Below, piece by piece: positions 38,482 through 49,518 of a DNA stretch of 64,000 bases (position 1 is the first letter of the stretch; every line of letters starts with the position of its first letter). Where the stretch lies: the NCBI GenBank assembly GCA_022579005.1, contig MU401477.1, positions 145,610 through 209,609 on the forward strand, written 5' to 3'. A program made the position numbers and the translations under genes. The notes beneath the pieces were generated by a model, which did no database searches, was not told the DNA's origin, and worked only from the letters and a program-made list of their open reading frames with translations. Origin of the DNA: Poronia punctata (taxonomy: Eukaryota; Ascomycota; Sordariomycetes; Xylariales; Xylariaceae).

Positions 38482-38870
38482 TTACTTAGGTATGTATCTT
38501 GGCTCGGAGGCCAGAATCGTAGATGGTAAAGCTGATAAAGGTTTGTAAGAGATGACATGGCCCCTCAACTGTGACTGGCGAACTTCATCTAACATCTGTT
38601 GTGTGATAGCTATCAGAGCTGCGTGGTGACGAGGATAAGCTGTACTATGTACAAGTGCTTCAGCTTCGCCGAGTGTAAGAAGACCGATTTCAATGGGATA
38701 TAGTTCTGTGCCAACATCAAAACGTGGCTGGAAAGGACTAAAGAATGTGGTTAGAGTTCCATCTTGATCTTGCCACCCAAGGTCGAGGCATTACTAGACA
38801 CGCCTATGATGTGAAGCTGGGTAATGTGAGCTGGGTGATGTGATACCCGATTGTTTTTGGAAGCTGCCAT
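38482..38870 (-). CDS. Candidate small spliced gene, or a pseudogene fragment
   Basis: An 81-codon open stretch at 38727-38482 looks protein-like. It reads PRFDVGTELYPIEIGLLTLG, then GEAEALVHSTAYPRHHAALI, ITQQMLDEVRQSQLRGHVIS and ends EPRYIPK before a TAA. It has no in-frame ATG near its start. Immediately upstream sit a CTAACC branch-like site and two possible acceptors (TTTAG, TTCCAG). A plausible first exon is 38870-38847, starting MAASKNNR before a GTATCA donor, giving an intron of 38846-38728. Just past the stop, the next frame continues with VYQKAGASYKQGWFPNRG and then a GTGAGT donor-like site. A frameshift (a broken gene) or a further intron is therefore also possible. I do not recognise the family. 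Confidence 0.35.
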
Positions 38871-39899
38871 TTCCTTTGCCCATTTATCACACCATATCAT
38901 CTAGCAGGATATATGATTGTCCTGCCACTCAAGAGCAACGTGGCGATGGCAGCATCGTGGCTATTTGCCGCCGAGAACAACTTTCACTAGACGCAATAGA
39001 ATAGTGAACTCTCCTTTTCGACTTGCATATCGACATCTTTCTAAGAACCCACAGACAAGGAAGTTTGTCAATGCGTACCCTTTGAGGGGCGCCCGGCTTC
39101 CCCCCTTTTCGTCATTTGTCATGGTCCGCTATATCAAGGGGGCGACGTATGGTTGCAGAGAGGACCTTATCTAACCCAGACTCGAAGCAAGCCTTACCTG
39201 TTGGCCACACATCCTGGCGCACTAGCAGCAGACCGAATGATCCCTCCCGGGCCTCTCAGGTATTGAATGCGAATCATATTCATCGAGTGTGAATCTGATA
39301 GCCACAGGTTAACCAACGTTACAGTATTAGAACGTACCAATATCCGGCTCCTACTCGTGTCTATTGTTGACTAGCAATGTATTTGATCATATAGGGGGTA
39401 TCTTCGATTAGACACGTCATAGCGCGCTATTCGCTGCAAGGCCCTATTATATCACCATGTCGCACAAGTTGGACCGCGAGATATGAGCCATCAATAAGAA
39501 TAATCGATATTTCTTTAGTGGCCAAGCCCATGACCCTACACCTACAAAGTGCCTTGATGCTTGTTTACCGAGACCTAGCGAGTCTGGGCCGCATGCTTCC
39601 TTCGTATTGTCCGCCATGCGCAATCTTGTTTGCCCGTACTCGTCTCGCGTCAAGTCATCAGGCTGGGTGGTCATTTGCAGAGGTCCGGTCACGTTTCGGG
39701 CGTTAAAACGAAGGCGGACGGGTTCGCGTTTCTGGGTATCTTCGTTGACTTCGTAAAAGTGGACGACACAGAGCGCACAAGGTGATGAGGCTCAAGACAA
39801 ATGTTTGTCGCATGGTAATTTGCTACCTAGCTGATTGAGACGACATCGAAATCATGACCACCCAACGCCATTTCCCTAGTTGCCAATTTTTACCATCGC
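38871..39899. other. Intergenic, no secure gene
   Basis: Lies between the candidate small gene and the 3' end of the eL43 gene. Short frames such as 38917-39174 (+) and 39447-39692 (-) have no recognisable pattern. Confidence 0.45.
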
Positions 39900-40387
39900 T
39901 TAGACATCAGTGATTTCCCTCAGTCTTCGGAGGGTCGAGCGGGCGGCTGTGGCAGCGGGGGAACTAATGAAATAGTTAGAATCGATCTCCTCTCACTTCT
40001 TAGCGAGAAGATTGTCCCAAAAGCCGATACGTACGTCATGGTGTAGGCACCGCCAGCAATAGTCTTCTTGCAGCCTCGGCAGCTCCAGATACCGACGGCG
40101 GCACGGCGAACTGAGGTCTTTCCGCAGAAAGGGCTTTGGAAAGTTAGCATATCGATTATAGCTGGGAGTTTCGGAGCGGAGAATCGTGGAGAATCGGGTG
40201 AAAAAGGCGAAAAGCGTACCAGGCATAGCGGGCGTGCTGGGTGATCTCGAATCGCTTGGTCTGCTTACGCAGAGAGGCACCATAACGGGTACCGTACTTG
40301 CCGACAATGCCGACCTCTGTGAATCGATATTAGCTCTAATTCGGGTTCGAAAAGACGGAATTTCGTACTGGTAGTGCGCTTGGCCAT
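39900..40387 (-). CDS. RPL43: 60S ribosomal protein eL43 (L43/L37a)
   Basis: A small zinc-binding protein of the large ribosomal subunit. Four exons: 40387-40369, 40316-40220, 40133-40035 and 39963-39900. The introns are 52, 86 and 71 nt with GT...AG ends and CTAAC-type branch sites. The very short first exon, just after the start codon, is common in fungal ribosomal genes. The product is 92 residues, the family length. It begins [20 protein letters not shown] and ends [11 protein letters not shown]. The C4 zinc ribbon is Cys39, Cys42, Cys57 and Cys60, in ACPFCGK and [19 protein letters not shown]. The sequence is so conserved that the reading of each exon is unambiguous. Confidence 0.97.
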
Positions 40388-41564
40388 TGTGTTGACGACG
40401 GTGGGTGCTAACTGCGCGTCGGTATGATGGGTGGTTGTAAGATGGTGATGTTAACCAGCAGGGAAATTTTGAGGTGGTCTGGAGGTTTGTTAATTGGGCC
40501 TAAGGAAACTGTGTGTGCAAAACAGTGGTGGATTGTCATTGGCTGTAGCGGGGTAGGCGAGTACATTTTGGCCCACTCCTATCGGAAAAGCCCCGGATAA
40601 TCAACCTCCACTAAATTATTATAACTTGTGAGCAGGACATTCCTTATCTAATCGATAATCTGTAACCCCGTCTTTACATCCAAAAGAGCAATGGTGAAGG
40701 ATGAAGGAGGAGCGCTTCAATTCCCTCTCGACTGATACAACCTGCGCGTACCTACACGTAGTTTACCGGTACGCAGATATCGTCATAATATGGCGTGCGA
40801 TACTATAAAATCAATTGCCCATCTTACGCGTTTACCTCTCAAAAGTGTTATCCAACACGGGCATATTGACAACATACGTGAACAGTAGTAGCTATCACAA
40901 CTTTCGGTATTAAAGCAAAGGTTCCCGTACTACCCGTAGTGAGGTTTCATATGGAGGGGTATCACCTAGACATCTAGATCAACACTGCCTCACCACTAGG
41001 TTGGTTCCCAGTGAGATGCCATATTTTCATACCAAGGTCGGCTACAAAAATTCAGACCCCAGCTCTTTTACCTGAGCTGCGCCGCCTATCGGTGGTTGGA
41101 CTGGAGAAGCAGTTCCCGCTGTTTCTCACCTTGTGAACCTACACAATACCTCACCAGCGTGCACTAGGACAGGAAATACCTACATTCTAGGACTTTTCCT
41201 CCACTTTGCGCGACGCCAACAGGGTACAAATGCGGTAAGTGGCATGCGGAGTGACCCGGGAATCTTACCTTCTCCTTTAGCACCTCATCAACAAGGCAGA
41301 TTCGGGGGCTGAGCCGGTACTTGCCAAGAGATTCATGGGGAAAGGCGCCGCGGCGCCCTCCCACCTTTGAATGATGATGATGTCGCGCGAGCAGATGTTC
41401 GTCCACAGAGAATCTTCGTGTAGAGGTTATTGTCAAGCTAGTACCTCACGCGTCGTCTGGTAGTGTTACATGAAGACCGCGACTTCTTCTCACTGTAGGT
41501 TACACAATTCGCAGTGTCCATTGAGGTCAATACTTTGCTATAATACAAGGGAGAGGAGGCAACG
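40388..41564. promoter_or_regulatory. Divergent intergenic region upstream of eL43 and the STAND-N-like gene
   Basis: About 1.2 kb. It should contain the promoters of both genes. No specific site is recognised. The frame at 41164-41436 (-) has no family pattern. Confidence 0.45.
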
Positions 41565-44500
41565 ATGGATCCCCTCTCCATTACGGCCTCGGTGCTGGCA
41601 TTGCTTGGGGCGGCCAACAATGTGTACACCATCCTGCAATCGGTTCGCAATGCCGACCGAGGACTTCAGTCCTTGGTCAGAGAAGTTGTCAGCCTAAAAG
41701 GCTTTCTACAGTCGATTGAAAAGGCCCTGGAGGACTGTCGAGGCAGCCCTTACGCCCTAAGCCACATCGACCCGGCTCTCTGGAAGGAAAGCAAAATCGC
41801 ACTTTCAGATTGCCAAGCAACGTTGGCCGAGCTTAGCCAGGTCGTTGATAGACCGAAGAAGCTGTCTCGTAGCAACACGCTGTTCCATCGAACAAGGGTG
41901 GCCGCCGAGTTACGGTCTCGAGCAGGCGAGATCGCCTCGTTCAGAGAAAAGATCTCCATGTCAAACCTATCCTTACAGACTTTATTACAAGTCATCAATG
42001 TGTATGTCCAATCTTGCCCTACATGACAAAGCAAACATTACATGACAAAGCAAACATCTGTACATGCGACTAATAAGAAACAAAAGGTCTCTTTCTCTCC
42101 GGAGCAACGAGTCACAGCAAACGATCCTCAGAGGGCTCGAAGAGCTGAAACAGGCATTAAAGAAATCTTCCCAGGCCGCTACTGTTTCTTATTCAGCATT
42201 ATTCCTCAACGAGTCGGATCAGAGCCTGGTTCACCACCTCAAAGACTTGATTAGAGCGGCGGATGACTTCCATGCCAGCGCCAGTACTACCGCGAGCACG
42301 GTGGTTGGCAGTCGGGAAACGCAAGTCGCACCTAGTGAGTTCGAGGACGACCAAAGATCGTCAGTATCATGTCGGCTACCGTCCATGAAAATGAAACAAA
42401 TTGAGACATTTTTGTCTTCCAACCATCGGATCGCACGGCCAGATAGCCCCGGATTCGATAGCAAGGAAGAACGTAGCGCCACTCCAGTTTTCGAAGAAGC
42501 CAAGGTCGATGCCAAACCGCGTCAAACCGGCCCCGACCATGCGTTCAGCACTATCTTCACAGGTGGTTTCAGTAAAATGGCCCAACGAGCTCTTCAGCAG
42601 CTCGATCTCGAAAAGGCAGAAGCTCTGTTGAAAGAAGCGCTGAAGTGGTACGAGTCTTCCGGTTCAAATGATCTAGACCACCGCCGCCTTCTACGGGTCC
42701 AGCTTGCGTTGTGTAGCTTGCTCCAGGGCAACCACCAAAGGGCACAAGAGCTGATCCTGGAATTAGTAAATTCCGGCACAGGTGCCGATACTGCTCCCCA
42801 TCAGCTTCTCTATGCTTTGGTATTGCTGCAACTGCATGAGACGGACTTTGAAGGGGCTCGGGATAACAGCAAGCGGCTGTGGGAGGTCCTCCGAGAGACA
42901 CATTGTCCCGTGCTGGGCGCCAACGATGCGATGAGACTTCTGGTAACCACATATCAAAAATCCGGGAATAGCCTTTTAGCCCAAGCCATCGAAGCAGAGG
43001 TACCTGGTCTGAGCATACGCGAGCCTCTCCCTAGGATGGTGGAATTTCTGGCTGATTGTGAAGAGCTGCTTGTCAAATCATTCGGGTTTCAGGGATGCAC
43101 ACCGGATGTCGACGGCGTATCTGTGAAAGAGAAAATGCACAGTCTTCCCATAGCTAGGAAGCACAACTCTCTCCAGCAGATGTGGGAAGAGCCACTTAGG
43201 GACGGCCTCTCCCTTTCAAGGTCGAATTCATCTGATATTGTTGCTGGCCAGGGTTTATCAGCCGAACCGACATCCAACTTGACGAATACTCCTCTAAAGT
43301 CGAAAAAGCGGTCTTGGTCCCATCTACGAGCCTTGCTCAGGACGCGCATAACTCGAGCAGCTAGTAGTATGGACTTGAGTGCTCTGTACGGGAATGATGA
43401 CCCTGTATTGGACACCGTCGCGGAGGCTATCGCCAACTCAGACCACAAGCATTACGAAAGTACCGGGACGAAGACCAAGAGGACCAAGACAACTCATTCC
43501 TCACGTCAGTTTTCAGAAGAGTCCGAGTCCAAGCGTGGTGATGTCTTCTCAACTTCGGGATCACGGACTTCAACAGCACCAACTGAACAGAGTGTCCCCA
43601 TTGAGGAGGGGGCAGGAACGCGTCTTGAATTTGACCCCGACTTTGACCTTCGAACAAAGGAATGGGTGGTGGACCAGCCTGTCATCATTTCAGAAGAAAC
43701 TGATGAGAGCCATGAGAGGCGAAGGGACCTGAAACACAAATTCAGTTTTGAAGTCGGCATGCCGGATTGCTTGTTCGAATCATCACCAACGCATCGGACA
43801 CCGTGCTTTGAACTACCCAACACTACTGTCTATGAATTAATGGATACCTCTATGAAAGCTCCGTCGGCGTTGGAGTCCCCTGAACGGGCACAGGCTGTTT
43901 CTTGTCCCATTGAACAAGGAAGCGCTAATAAGCTCAGTAACCCTGAGAATAACAGCGCCTCTCCATGGCCTCTCAGGTTAGGGAACGTTGCTCAGATGCG
44001 TGACATATTTGAAGTTGGACAATTGTTCCAAGGAGAACGGCGGACGATGCTGAAGGGCAAAGCCCTGAGAGACATCGCGCTCGAAATGGAATCTGAGATA
44101 GACGACATGCTTGACCACCTCGAACCGAAGACTATCGAGGTTAAGAGGCCGAGGAGGTCATTGAGCGTCAAAGACTCTTCTGCTTCTATTACTACATTCA
44201 GCAATTCGTGCAGTACCGACCAAGCGACGCAACCGGACTGTGAGCCTCCTGGGACCACGGCAGAACATGGAAATGATAAGGGCAACCCACAGGAAAACGT
44301 CATTGCGACAAGTAAGCAGCAAGTGCCTCGCCGCAGAAGCAAGAACAAGGACAACACGTCAATAGTGACGGATGACTGCTCTGTCCGCTCTCTCCGAATC
44401 CATGAACCGGAAGCAGGACTGCAAGGCAGTGTGGCGCTGTCAGGAAGTCTGAAAACCCGGCGCCAGAATAGCGTGGAGATTTCTTTGCCGAAGAGACTTT

Positions 44501-44808
44501 GTCGCCGGAACGGCCTGTACAAGATACCGCGGAAATCGGCGTCCCGGTCGCGGTCTTCAGCGATTACAGCTACAAGGTTCCGTAAACTGTTCAACACAGA
44601 AAGGCGACAAGAGAACCTCGACTTTGGATTCAATACCTCGCTTTATTCCGCCCCTGAATCTGTTATTGATCAATTTACCGACCTGGGAAAGGAAGCAGGC
44701 CCAGTAGACGCACAGGATACGTGGCCATTTGCGCCGTGGGATATTCCCATGCCCGATTCTTTCAAAATGTCACCAGAAGGATTAACTGTCAAGGTGGACA
44801 CTTCGTGA
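41565..44808 (+). CDS. Protein with fungal STAND-type N-terminal domain and TPR-like region
   Basis: Two exons, 41565-42001 and 42087-44808, give 1052 residues. The 85-nt intron has a GTATGT donor, a CTAAT branch and an AAG acceptor. The start MDPLSITASVLALLGAANNV is typical of the helical N-terminal domain (PigL_N/Fungal_N type) found on fungal NLR-like STAND proteins. It is followed by long helices up to about residue 200. Residues of about 310-460 form helix pairs (ALQQLDLEKAEALLKEALKW, LLRVQLALCSLLQGNHQRAQ) that resemble degenerate tetratricopeptide repeats. The remaining 550 residues are low-complexity and charged, with basic patches such as KSKKRSWSHLRALLRTR. I see no P-loop nucleotide-binding motif, so this is not a complete NLR. 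It could be a truncated or regulatory relative, or a scaffold. The function is unknown; the gene call is strong. Confidence 0.88.
42021..42058 (+). repeat. 19-bp tandem duplication inside an intron
   Basis: Two adjacent copies of ACATGACAAAGCAAACAT plus one base, differing only at the last position. They lie within the single intron of the STAND-N-like gene. Confidence 0.9.
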
Positions 44809-45225
44809 TGGACGACAAATCGAACTTTTGCAAGAAGCAAGGGAGTGAATCCTGGTAAGCTTACGTGCCATTTCGGGACCAAGAGGGTACGTACTTGTCC
44901 GAATGCCGACCTTTCAATTACACGTACAGGCAGCGGTATAAGCCCCCGGACAATCGGGTTCCACAAACACCCCATCCCCTGTTCGACAATGCCACGATCG
45001 TCTTCGAGAACGAGCTTTTATGACATCAAAATAACTAGCTTGTCTTTTTAAAAATTTATATAATATACAGAAATACCATAAAATCCCCATTTACCATTAA
45101 CTAACTGTATATTCAACAGTTTCGAGCAACCCATCTTGCCTTTCCAGATAATATCTTAAGTCCGGCGTTACATTCATACCTAAGATATCTACCTACCTAG
45201 CATAGTTATATCCAATCATTTCACC
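44809..45225. other. Short intergenic region
   Basis: Terminator of the STAND-N-like gene and promoter of the SDR gene, both on the + strand. AT-rich near 45040-45080. No gene seen. Confidence 0.6.
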
Positions 45226-46200
45226 ATGGGATTTCTATGGAGTCAACTAGTAGAGACCTACAAACTACCCTACCCCAACACATCATGCTCCGGCCAGACA
45301 ATCGTCATAACCGGCAGCAATACCGGCCTAGGCAAAGAAGCGGCCCGCCACTACGCCCGCCTTGGCGCCAAGAAGCTGATACTAGCCGTCCGCAATGTCG
45401 AAAAAGGGGAAGCAGCCAAGCAAGACATTGTCACCACAGCCGCCCCAGACGTTGACATCCAAGTGTGGGAAGTCGACATGGCGCAACCCTCCAGCATGAA
45501 AGCCTTCGCCGCACGACTTAGTCGCGAGCTCGACCGGGTTGATATATTCCACGCTAACGCGGGCTTGGTTTCGGCTACTTATAAAGCAGTCCATGACTTT
45601 GGGACGGAGATGGAGATGAATATTGCGATTAACTACGTCGCGACGCATTTACTGGTTGGGCTGGTCTTGCCCAAGTTAAAAGCTACGGCGAGGGAATATG
45701 GTATCCGGCCCAGGCTCGTCATCACTAGCTCGGGAGCACACAGACGCATGCAGTTTAGACAAAAGTCGGAATCTAACATCCTCGAGGCGGTGAATAAGTA
45801 CACCGCAGAAAATACCCAGGAGCAATATCCCCTGTCGAAACTCCTTGGTATTTTTGCAATCCGCAGTATGGCGGAGGAACACCCCGATTACCCCGTTATT
45901 ATCAACGCTGTTGATCCGGGATTATGCTACTCCGATCTAGCGCGCGAGGCAAAGGGGTGGGAAAGAGTAGCTTTTGAGGTAGTGAGGAAGATACTGGCTA
46001 GGACGACGGAACAGGGGAGTAGGACGTTAATTTCAGCCGGGATCGCGGGACCGGAGTCGCATGGGAAGTATCTGGATAATTGTAAGGTGGGCGAACCTTC
46101 CGATGTGGTTACGAAGAATCCAGATGTGGGGAGACGGCTGTGGCGAGAGTTAATGGTGAAGCTAGAGGATATTGAACCTGGAGTGACGAGTAACTTCTGA
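45226..46200 (+). CDS. Short-chain dehydrogenase/reductase (SDR)
   Basis: An NAD(P)-dependent oxidoreductase of 324 residues in a single exon. The Rossmann cofactor motif TGSNTGLG is at residues 29-36, after IVIT. The structural HANAG is at 109-113. The catalytic Ser is in VITSSGAH (168-169), and the YxxxK pair is Tyr201 and Lys205 in YPLSK. Basic residues after the second strand (AVRNVEKG) favour NADP. The overall layout is that of the retinol-dehydrogenase/WW-oxidoreductase-like fungal SDRs. These often act on lipids or secondary metabolites, so the substrate cannot be read from sequence. The C terminus EPGVTSNF shows no targeting signal. It is on the same strand as its neighbours, but with separate promoters and no sign of a biosynthetic cluster. 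Confidence 0.93.
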   Translation: MGFLWSQLVETYKLPYPNTSCSGQTIVITGSNTGLGKEAARHYARLGAKKLILAVRNVEKGEAAKQDIVTTAAPDVDIQVWEVDMAQPSSMKAFAARLSRELDRVDIFHANAGLVSATYKAVHDFGTEMEMNIAINYVATHLLVGLVLPKLKATAREYGIRPRLVITSSGAHRRMQFRQKSESNILEAVNKYTAENTQEQYPLSKLLGIFAIRSMAEEHPDYPVIINAVDPGLCYSDLAREAKGWERVAFEVVRKILARTTEQGSRTLISAGIAGPESHGKYLDNCKVGEPSDVVTKNPDVGRRLWRELMVKLEDIEPGVTSNF

Positions 46201-47668
46201 TTTATTTGTCTAGGGGGAAGGGTTCGGTTTGTGGTGCTGAAACGGGAGTTTGGGCGGAGAGCACTGGTTTTTATGATATTCTAGGATTTTTGGGTAACAT
46301 GTCTATACTTTACGCTCCCGAATGCCTACATTAATCACAGAGCTGACAAGTGGTCTTTCCCAAGTCGAGATGAAGTTGAGATCGTACCAGGCCAAACACG
46401 CCAAGCATAATACTACCGGACAATGTGGCAGGTAGCGGCACCCTGTCTAGTAACATCAGATATTGGAGCCGTGTTCTCGCTCTTGGCTGTCGCCCGCCGT
46501 TGTCGCACCTAGTTCGCGACTTAATAGGGGGCAGGCTTTATACACCAGGCCAGCCCCATTCCGCCACGGATTTACTCCGTACCGCGTTTCTACCTCCAGG
46601 TGGCCAACATTGCCGCGTTTTGTAGCTATAAAATCACAAGTACAACAAACTCCTCGACTCATGTAGGTACCTTACTATAGCAAACGTTCTATACTGCTAT
46701 GTAGCTCGGATATATGCTAGTACATTGGCTTAGGCCTAATTAGGTAGGAAAACGCGGAAAATTATGTAACCTTAATTTACGGCTTGTGATTGGAGACGAC
46801 ACGGTCATCAATGTAGAAACGCGGTACGAAGTAAATCCGTGGCGGAAGGGGGCATCATGCTAATATATCTATATATATATATATATATATATCTTGCTTT
46901 CTTCCCGCTTCTTGCTCCGATGTATAAGGCCGACGAGCAGTTCTGTAATAATACCTACTATTCATTAATAGTAAGTGCTAGTAAATGGGGGGCGCCAAGA
47001 ATTATTTTTGGTATTTGTCCTTGTCTCGGGACAGCCCTTTATCAAATTTGCTAACGGTTCCTCTTTTCTTTAATAAGGGAGTACGAGAAAGGTAGTAAGA
47101 TCTACCCCAGACGAATTACCTACTTAGAGCTGAATCAAGACTCCAAGTAAAATTGGCAGAAATTCGATAGGCTCCCCAAAATCAACAAAATACCTTGATA
47201 GTTAACCTACCTAGTCTCTTCATCATGTATCGTGGGGGTCACGTAAAACCTGTCTAATTATTTATCAGGTAGTCTAAACCGGGAAATCCCGATACTTGCC
47301 TTGTCGATTAAACAAATGTCTATGTGAGTTAATGCGATGCCGGCCAGGTGTCTTTCTAGACTATTCGTAGCTGTGACACCGTTTCAAACCCCACACAAAA
47401 ACCCCAACCCCCGCGCAGAAACCCCCCCAAACTTACACGCCATGCCCCACCTGATCGCAATACCCCACCAAATACTTACTTTTAGCCAGGAACCCCTCCA
47501 AACCCCACCATCATCGTACGCCATCTAGACTACAGCGCAACCTATTCATATAATATTAAAAGCAAAGCAAAGTACAATCTATCACAATCCCAACAAGTCT
47601 GCAGTTCAACCCAACCCAAACCAATCCTCACAAATCAAATCAAATTATATCAAAACTAAACCATCAAA
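46201..47668. other. Intergenic, no gene seen
   Basis: About 1.5 kb between the SDR and the hydroxyacid dehydrogenase genes. It includes an AT dinucleotide run at about 46871-46892. The leader before 47669 is unusually rich in C and A, with many ACCCC and AACCC runs (about 47390-47660). No convincing open frame. Confidence 0.6.
46871..46892 (+). repeat. (AT)n dinucleotide run
   Basis: About 22 bp of uninterrupted alternating AT, flanked by ATCT variants. Confidence 0.9.
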
Positions 47669-48610
47669 ATGAAGCTCCTATACCCCACCTCCCTCAAACT
47701 CAACACCTCCCTCCTCGAAGGCTTCAACGTAACCCTACACCCCTACGACGCAAAATCCCCCATCCCATCCTCACACCACGACGCCGAAATCCTCATAACA
47801 TGGACCAACACAGCCGAGAACCTCTCCTCGGCCGCCCAAAACATGAAATCCCTCCGGTGGATCCAATCCCTGGCCGCCGGCCCCAACGACGTGCTGAACG
47901 CCAACTTCCCCCCATCCGTCCTCGTCACCACCGGATCCGGTCTCCACGACCGTACCGTCGCCGAGCACGCCCTCGGCCTCCTCTTATTAGCCGCCCGTCG
48001 CTTCGACCAGATGCGCGATTACCAGCTCCAGAATAAATGGCCCGCCCATCTAGGCGGTCCGCAACCGGATCGACCTTCGGATAAGTTCACCACGTTGCGG
48101 GACGCCAGGGTCACGATCTGGGGTTACGGGAATATTGCCAAGACGCTGGCGCCGCATCTGGTTGCCTGGGGGGCAAAAGTCCGCGGCATAGCGCGGAGTG
48201 CCGGTGTTCGCGAGGGTATCGAGGTTTTCGCCGAAGAGGATGTTTCCGAGATTTTGAAAACGACAGATGCGTTGGTCATGATCCTTCCCGGGTCGGAAAG
48301 TACGAAGGATGCGTTGAATGCAGAGAGATTGAAGCTCTTGCCGCGTCATGCGTGGGTTGTCAACGTCGGAAGGGGAACGTCTATCGATGAGGACGCTTTG
48401 GCGGATGCGTTGAACGAAGAAAGGATCGGGGGCGCGGCGTTGGACGTTTTCGTCAAGGAGCCGTTGCCCGAGGAGTCGAAGCTGTGGAAGGCGAAGAATT
48501 GCTTTGTTAGTCCGCACGCGGCTGGAGGGAGACCGCAGGATCCCGAGGAGCTGATTGCGTATAATTTGAGGAAGTTCTTGGCCGGGCAGCAGTTGAAGAA
48601 TGTTATTTGA
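47669..48610 (+). CDS. D-isomer-specific 2-hydroxyacid dehydrogenase
   Basis: An NAD(P)-dependent oxidoreductase interconverting 2-oxoacids and D-2-hydroxyacids. 313 residues, single exon. The cofactor motif is GYGNIA at 152-157, in which the third glycine of GxGxxG is alanine. The catalytic triad is Arg235 in VNVGRGTSIDEDAL, Glu264 in DVFVKEPLPEES and His283 in VSPHAAG. The NAD signature WVVNVGRGTSIDEDALADAL is intact. The N-terminal catalytic domain includes LRWIQSLAAGPNDVL and VAEHALGLLLLAAR. The layout fits the fungal glyoxylate/hydroxypyruvate reductase-like branch; the substrate is not determined by sequence. Codon use in the first 120 codons is strongly biased to C-ending codons, in contrast with the later part, where G-ending codons are frequent. 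Confidence 0.93.
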   Translation: MKLLYPTSLKLNTSLLEGFNVTLHPYDAKSPIPSSHHDAEILITWTNTAENLSSAAQNMKSLRWIQSLAAGPNDVLNANFPPSVLVTTGSGLHDRTVAEHALGLLLLAARRFDQMRDYQLQNKWPAHLGGPQPDRPSDKFTTLRDARVTIWGYGNIAKTLAPHLVAWGAKVRGIARSAGVREGIEVFAEEDVSEILKTTDALVMILPGSESTKDALNAERLKLLPRHAWVVNVGRGTSIDEDALADALNEERIGGAALDVFVKEPLPEESKLWKAKNCFVSPHAAGGRPQDPEELIAYNLRKFLAGQQLKNVI

Positions 48611-49044
48611 GTCTAACTTGGTAGTGCAAGAGAGAGATTGAGATGGTAATAGAAGCGTTTTGTTATATGCATCTGTAAACAAATTGGCATTGCAATGATT
48701 AGACAGTTTGCTGCCATTTAACTAGTCTACCAAGTACTGGTACACAAGAGCTCCACTGTAGCAACGTAGAGAAAAGCATGATGACCTTCCTGTTTCCATT
48801 CTATCATGTTTCCATTCTATCATGTATCCATTCAAATATGCCCTTTGCTGTGCCGATGCCATCAATGACTGATGCTGAGCCGGTCGAGGGTGGGCTGTCG
48901 AATTATGCCGGACTGGCCGTTTTACAGGTGTAGGAAGATATTTTGGTAATCGATAGAATGTTGCTTTGCATCTTAGCTCGGATATAACCGTTAGTTTATT
49001 GCCCGGGAATTCTGCCAAGGGCATAGTATAACAGAGACTTACTA
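48611..49044. other. Convergent intergenic region
   Basis: Between the convergent 3' ends of the hydroxyacid dehydrogenase (+) and the small zinc-finger-like gene (-). It contains a short tandem repeat of TTTCCATTCTATCATG at about 48793-48825. No gene seen. Confidence 0.55.
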
Positions 49045-49518
49045 CTACTTTGTTTGCTCGCGGTGCGGGTACGTTGGAGATGCGGCATAGTCCAGAAGAG
49101 CCATCAGTTCGTGAAAAACTTTGTAGAACTCGTCCGTATCATCGTTTCCGGAGGATGTACCCCCATTTGCGGATGTCGAACCCCGAGGAAGTGTGTGGTT
49201 GGTCTCGTACACGTCTTGGTAGAACTGCTTGGTGATGTGATTCTCTTCCGGACCAAACCATTCAACACCGTGCATTGCAACGGCCTCTGCCCCGTGGCAA
49301 AGGCGTAAATGGTACTTCAAAACTCGATTGCATCGGAAAGTTTCCAGACATTGGTCTCCCTTGTCGTTGAGGATGGCACGGCAATGGATTTCTCCGGCGG
49401 CAACGCACGGGTGGCCTTTATTGTCTTTTGCGTAATATGGTAAGTATTCAGGTCGCTTTTGTTTATACCATGCATACTCTAACGAGCGCTTGTAGTGATC
49501 CTCATCTACTATCCCCAT
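49045..49518 (-). CDS. Small protein with a C2H2-like zinc-finger segment
   Basis: A single-exon frame of 157 residues starting MGIVDEDHYKRSLEYAWYKQ. The middle contains CRAILNDKGDQCLETFRCN followed by LKYHLRLCHGAEAV. The spacing of two cysteines, a phenylalanine, a leucine and two histidines resembles a C2H2 finger with a long first loop. The C terminus is rich in Gly, Ser, Thr and Asp (STSANGGTSSGNDDTDEF) and ends in a short helix. It could be a DNA- or RNA-binding protein, or a lineage-specific orphan; I do not recognise a named family. Nothing in the surroundings shows regulation. Confidence 0.65.
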   Translation of the reverse strand: MGIVDEDHYKRSLEYAWYKQKRPEYLPYYAKDNKGHPCVAAGEIHCRAILNDKGDQCLETFRCNRVLKYHLRLCHGAEAVAMHGVEWFGPEENHITKQFYQDVYETNHTLPRGSTSANGGTSSGNDDTDEFYKVFHELMALLDYAASPTYPHREQTK

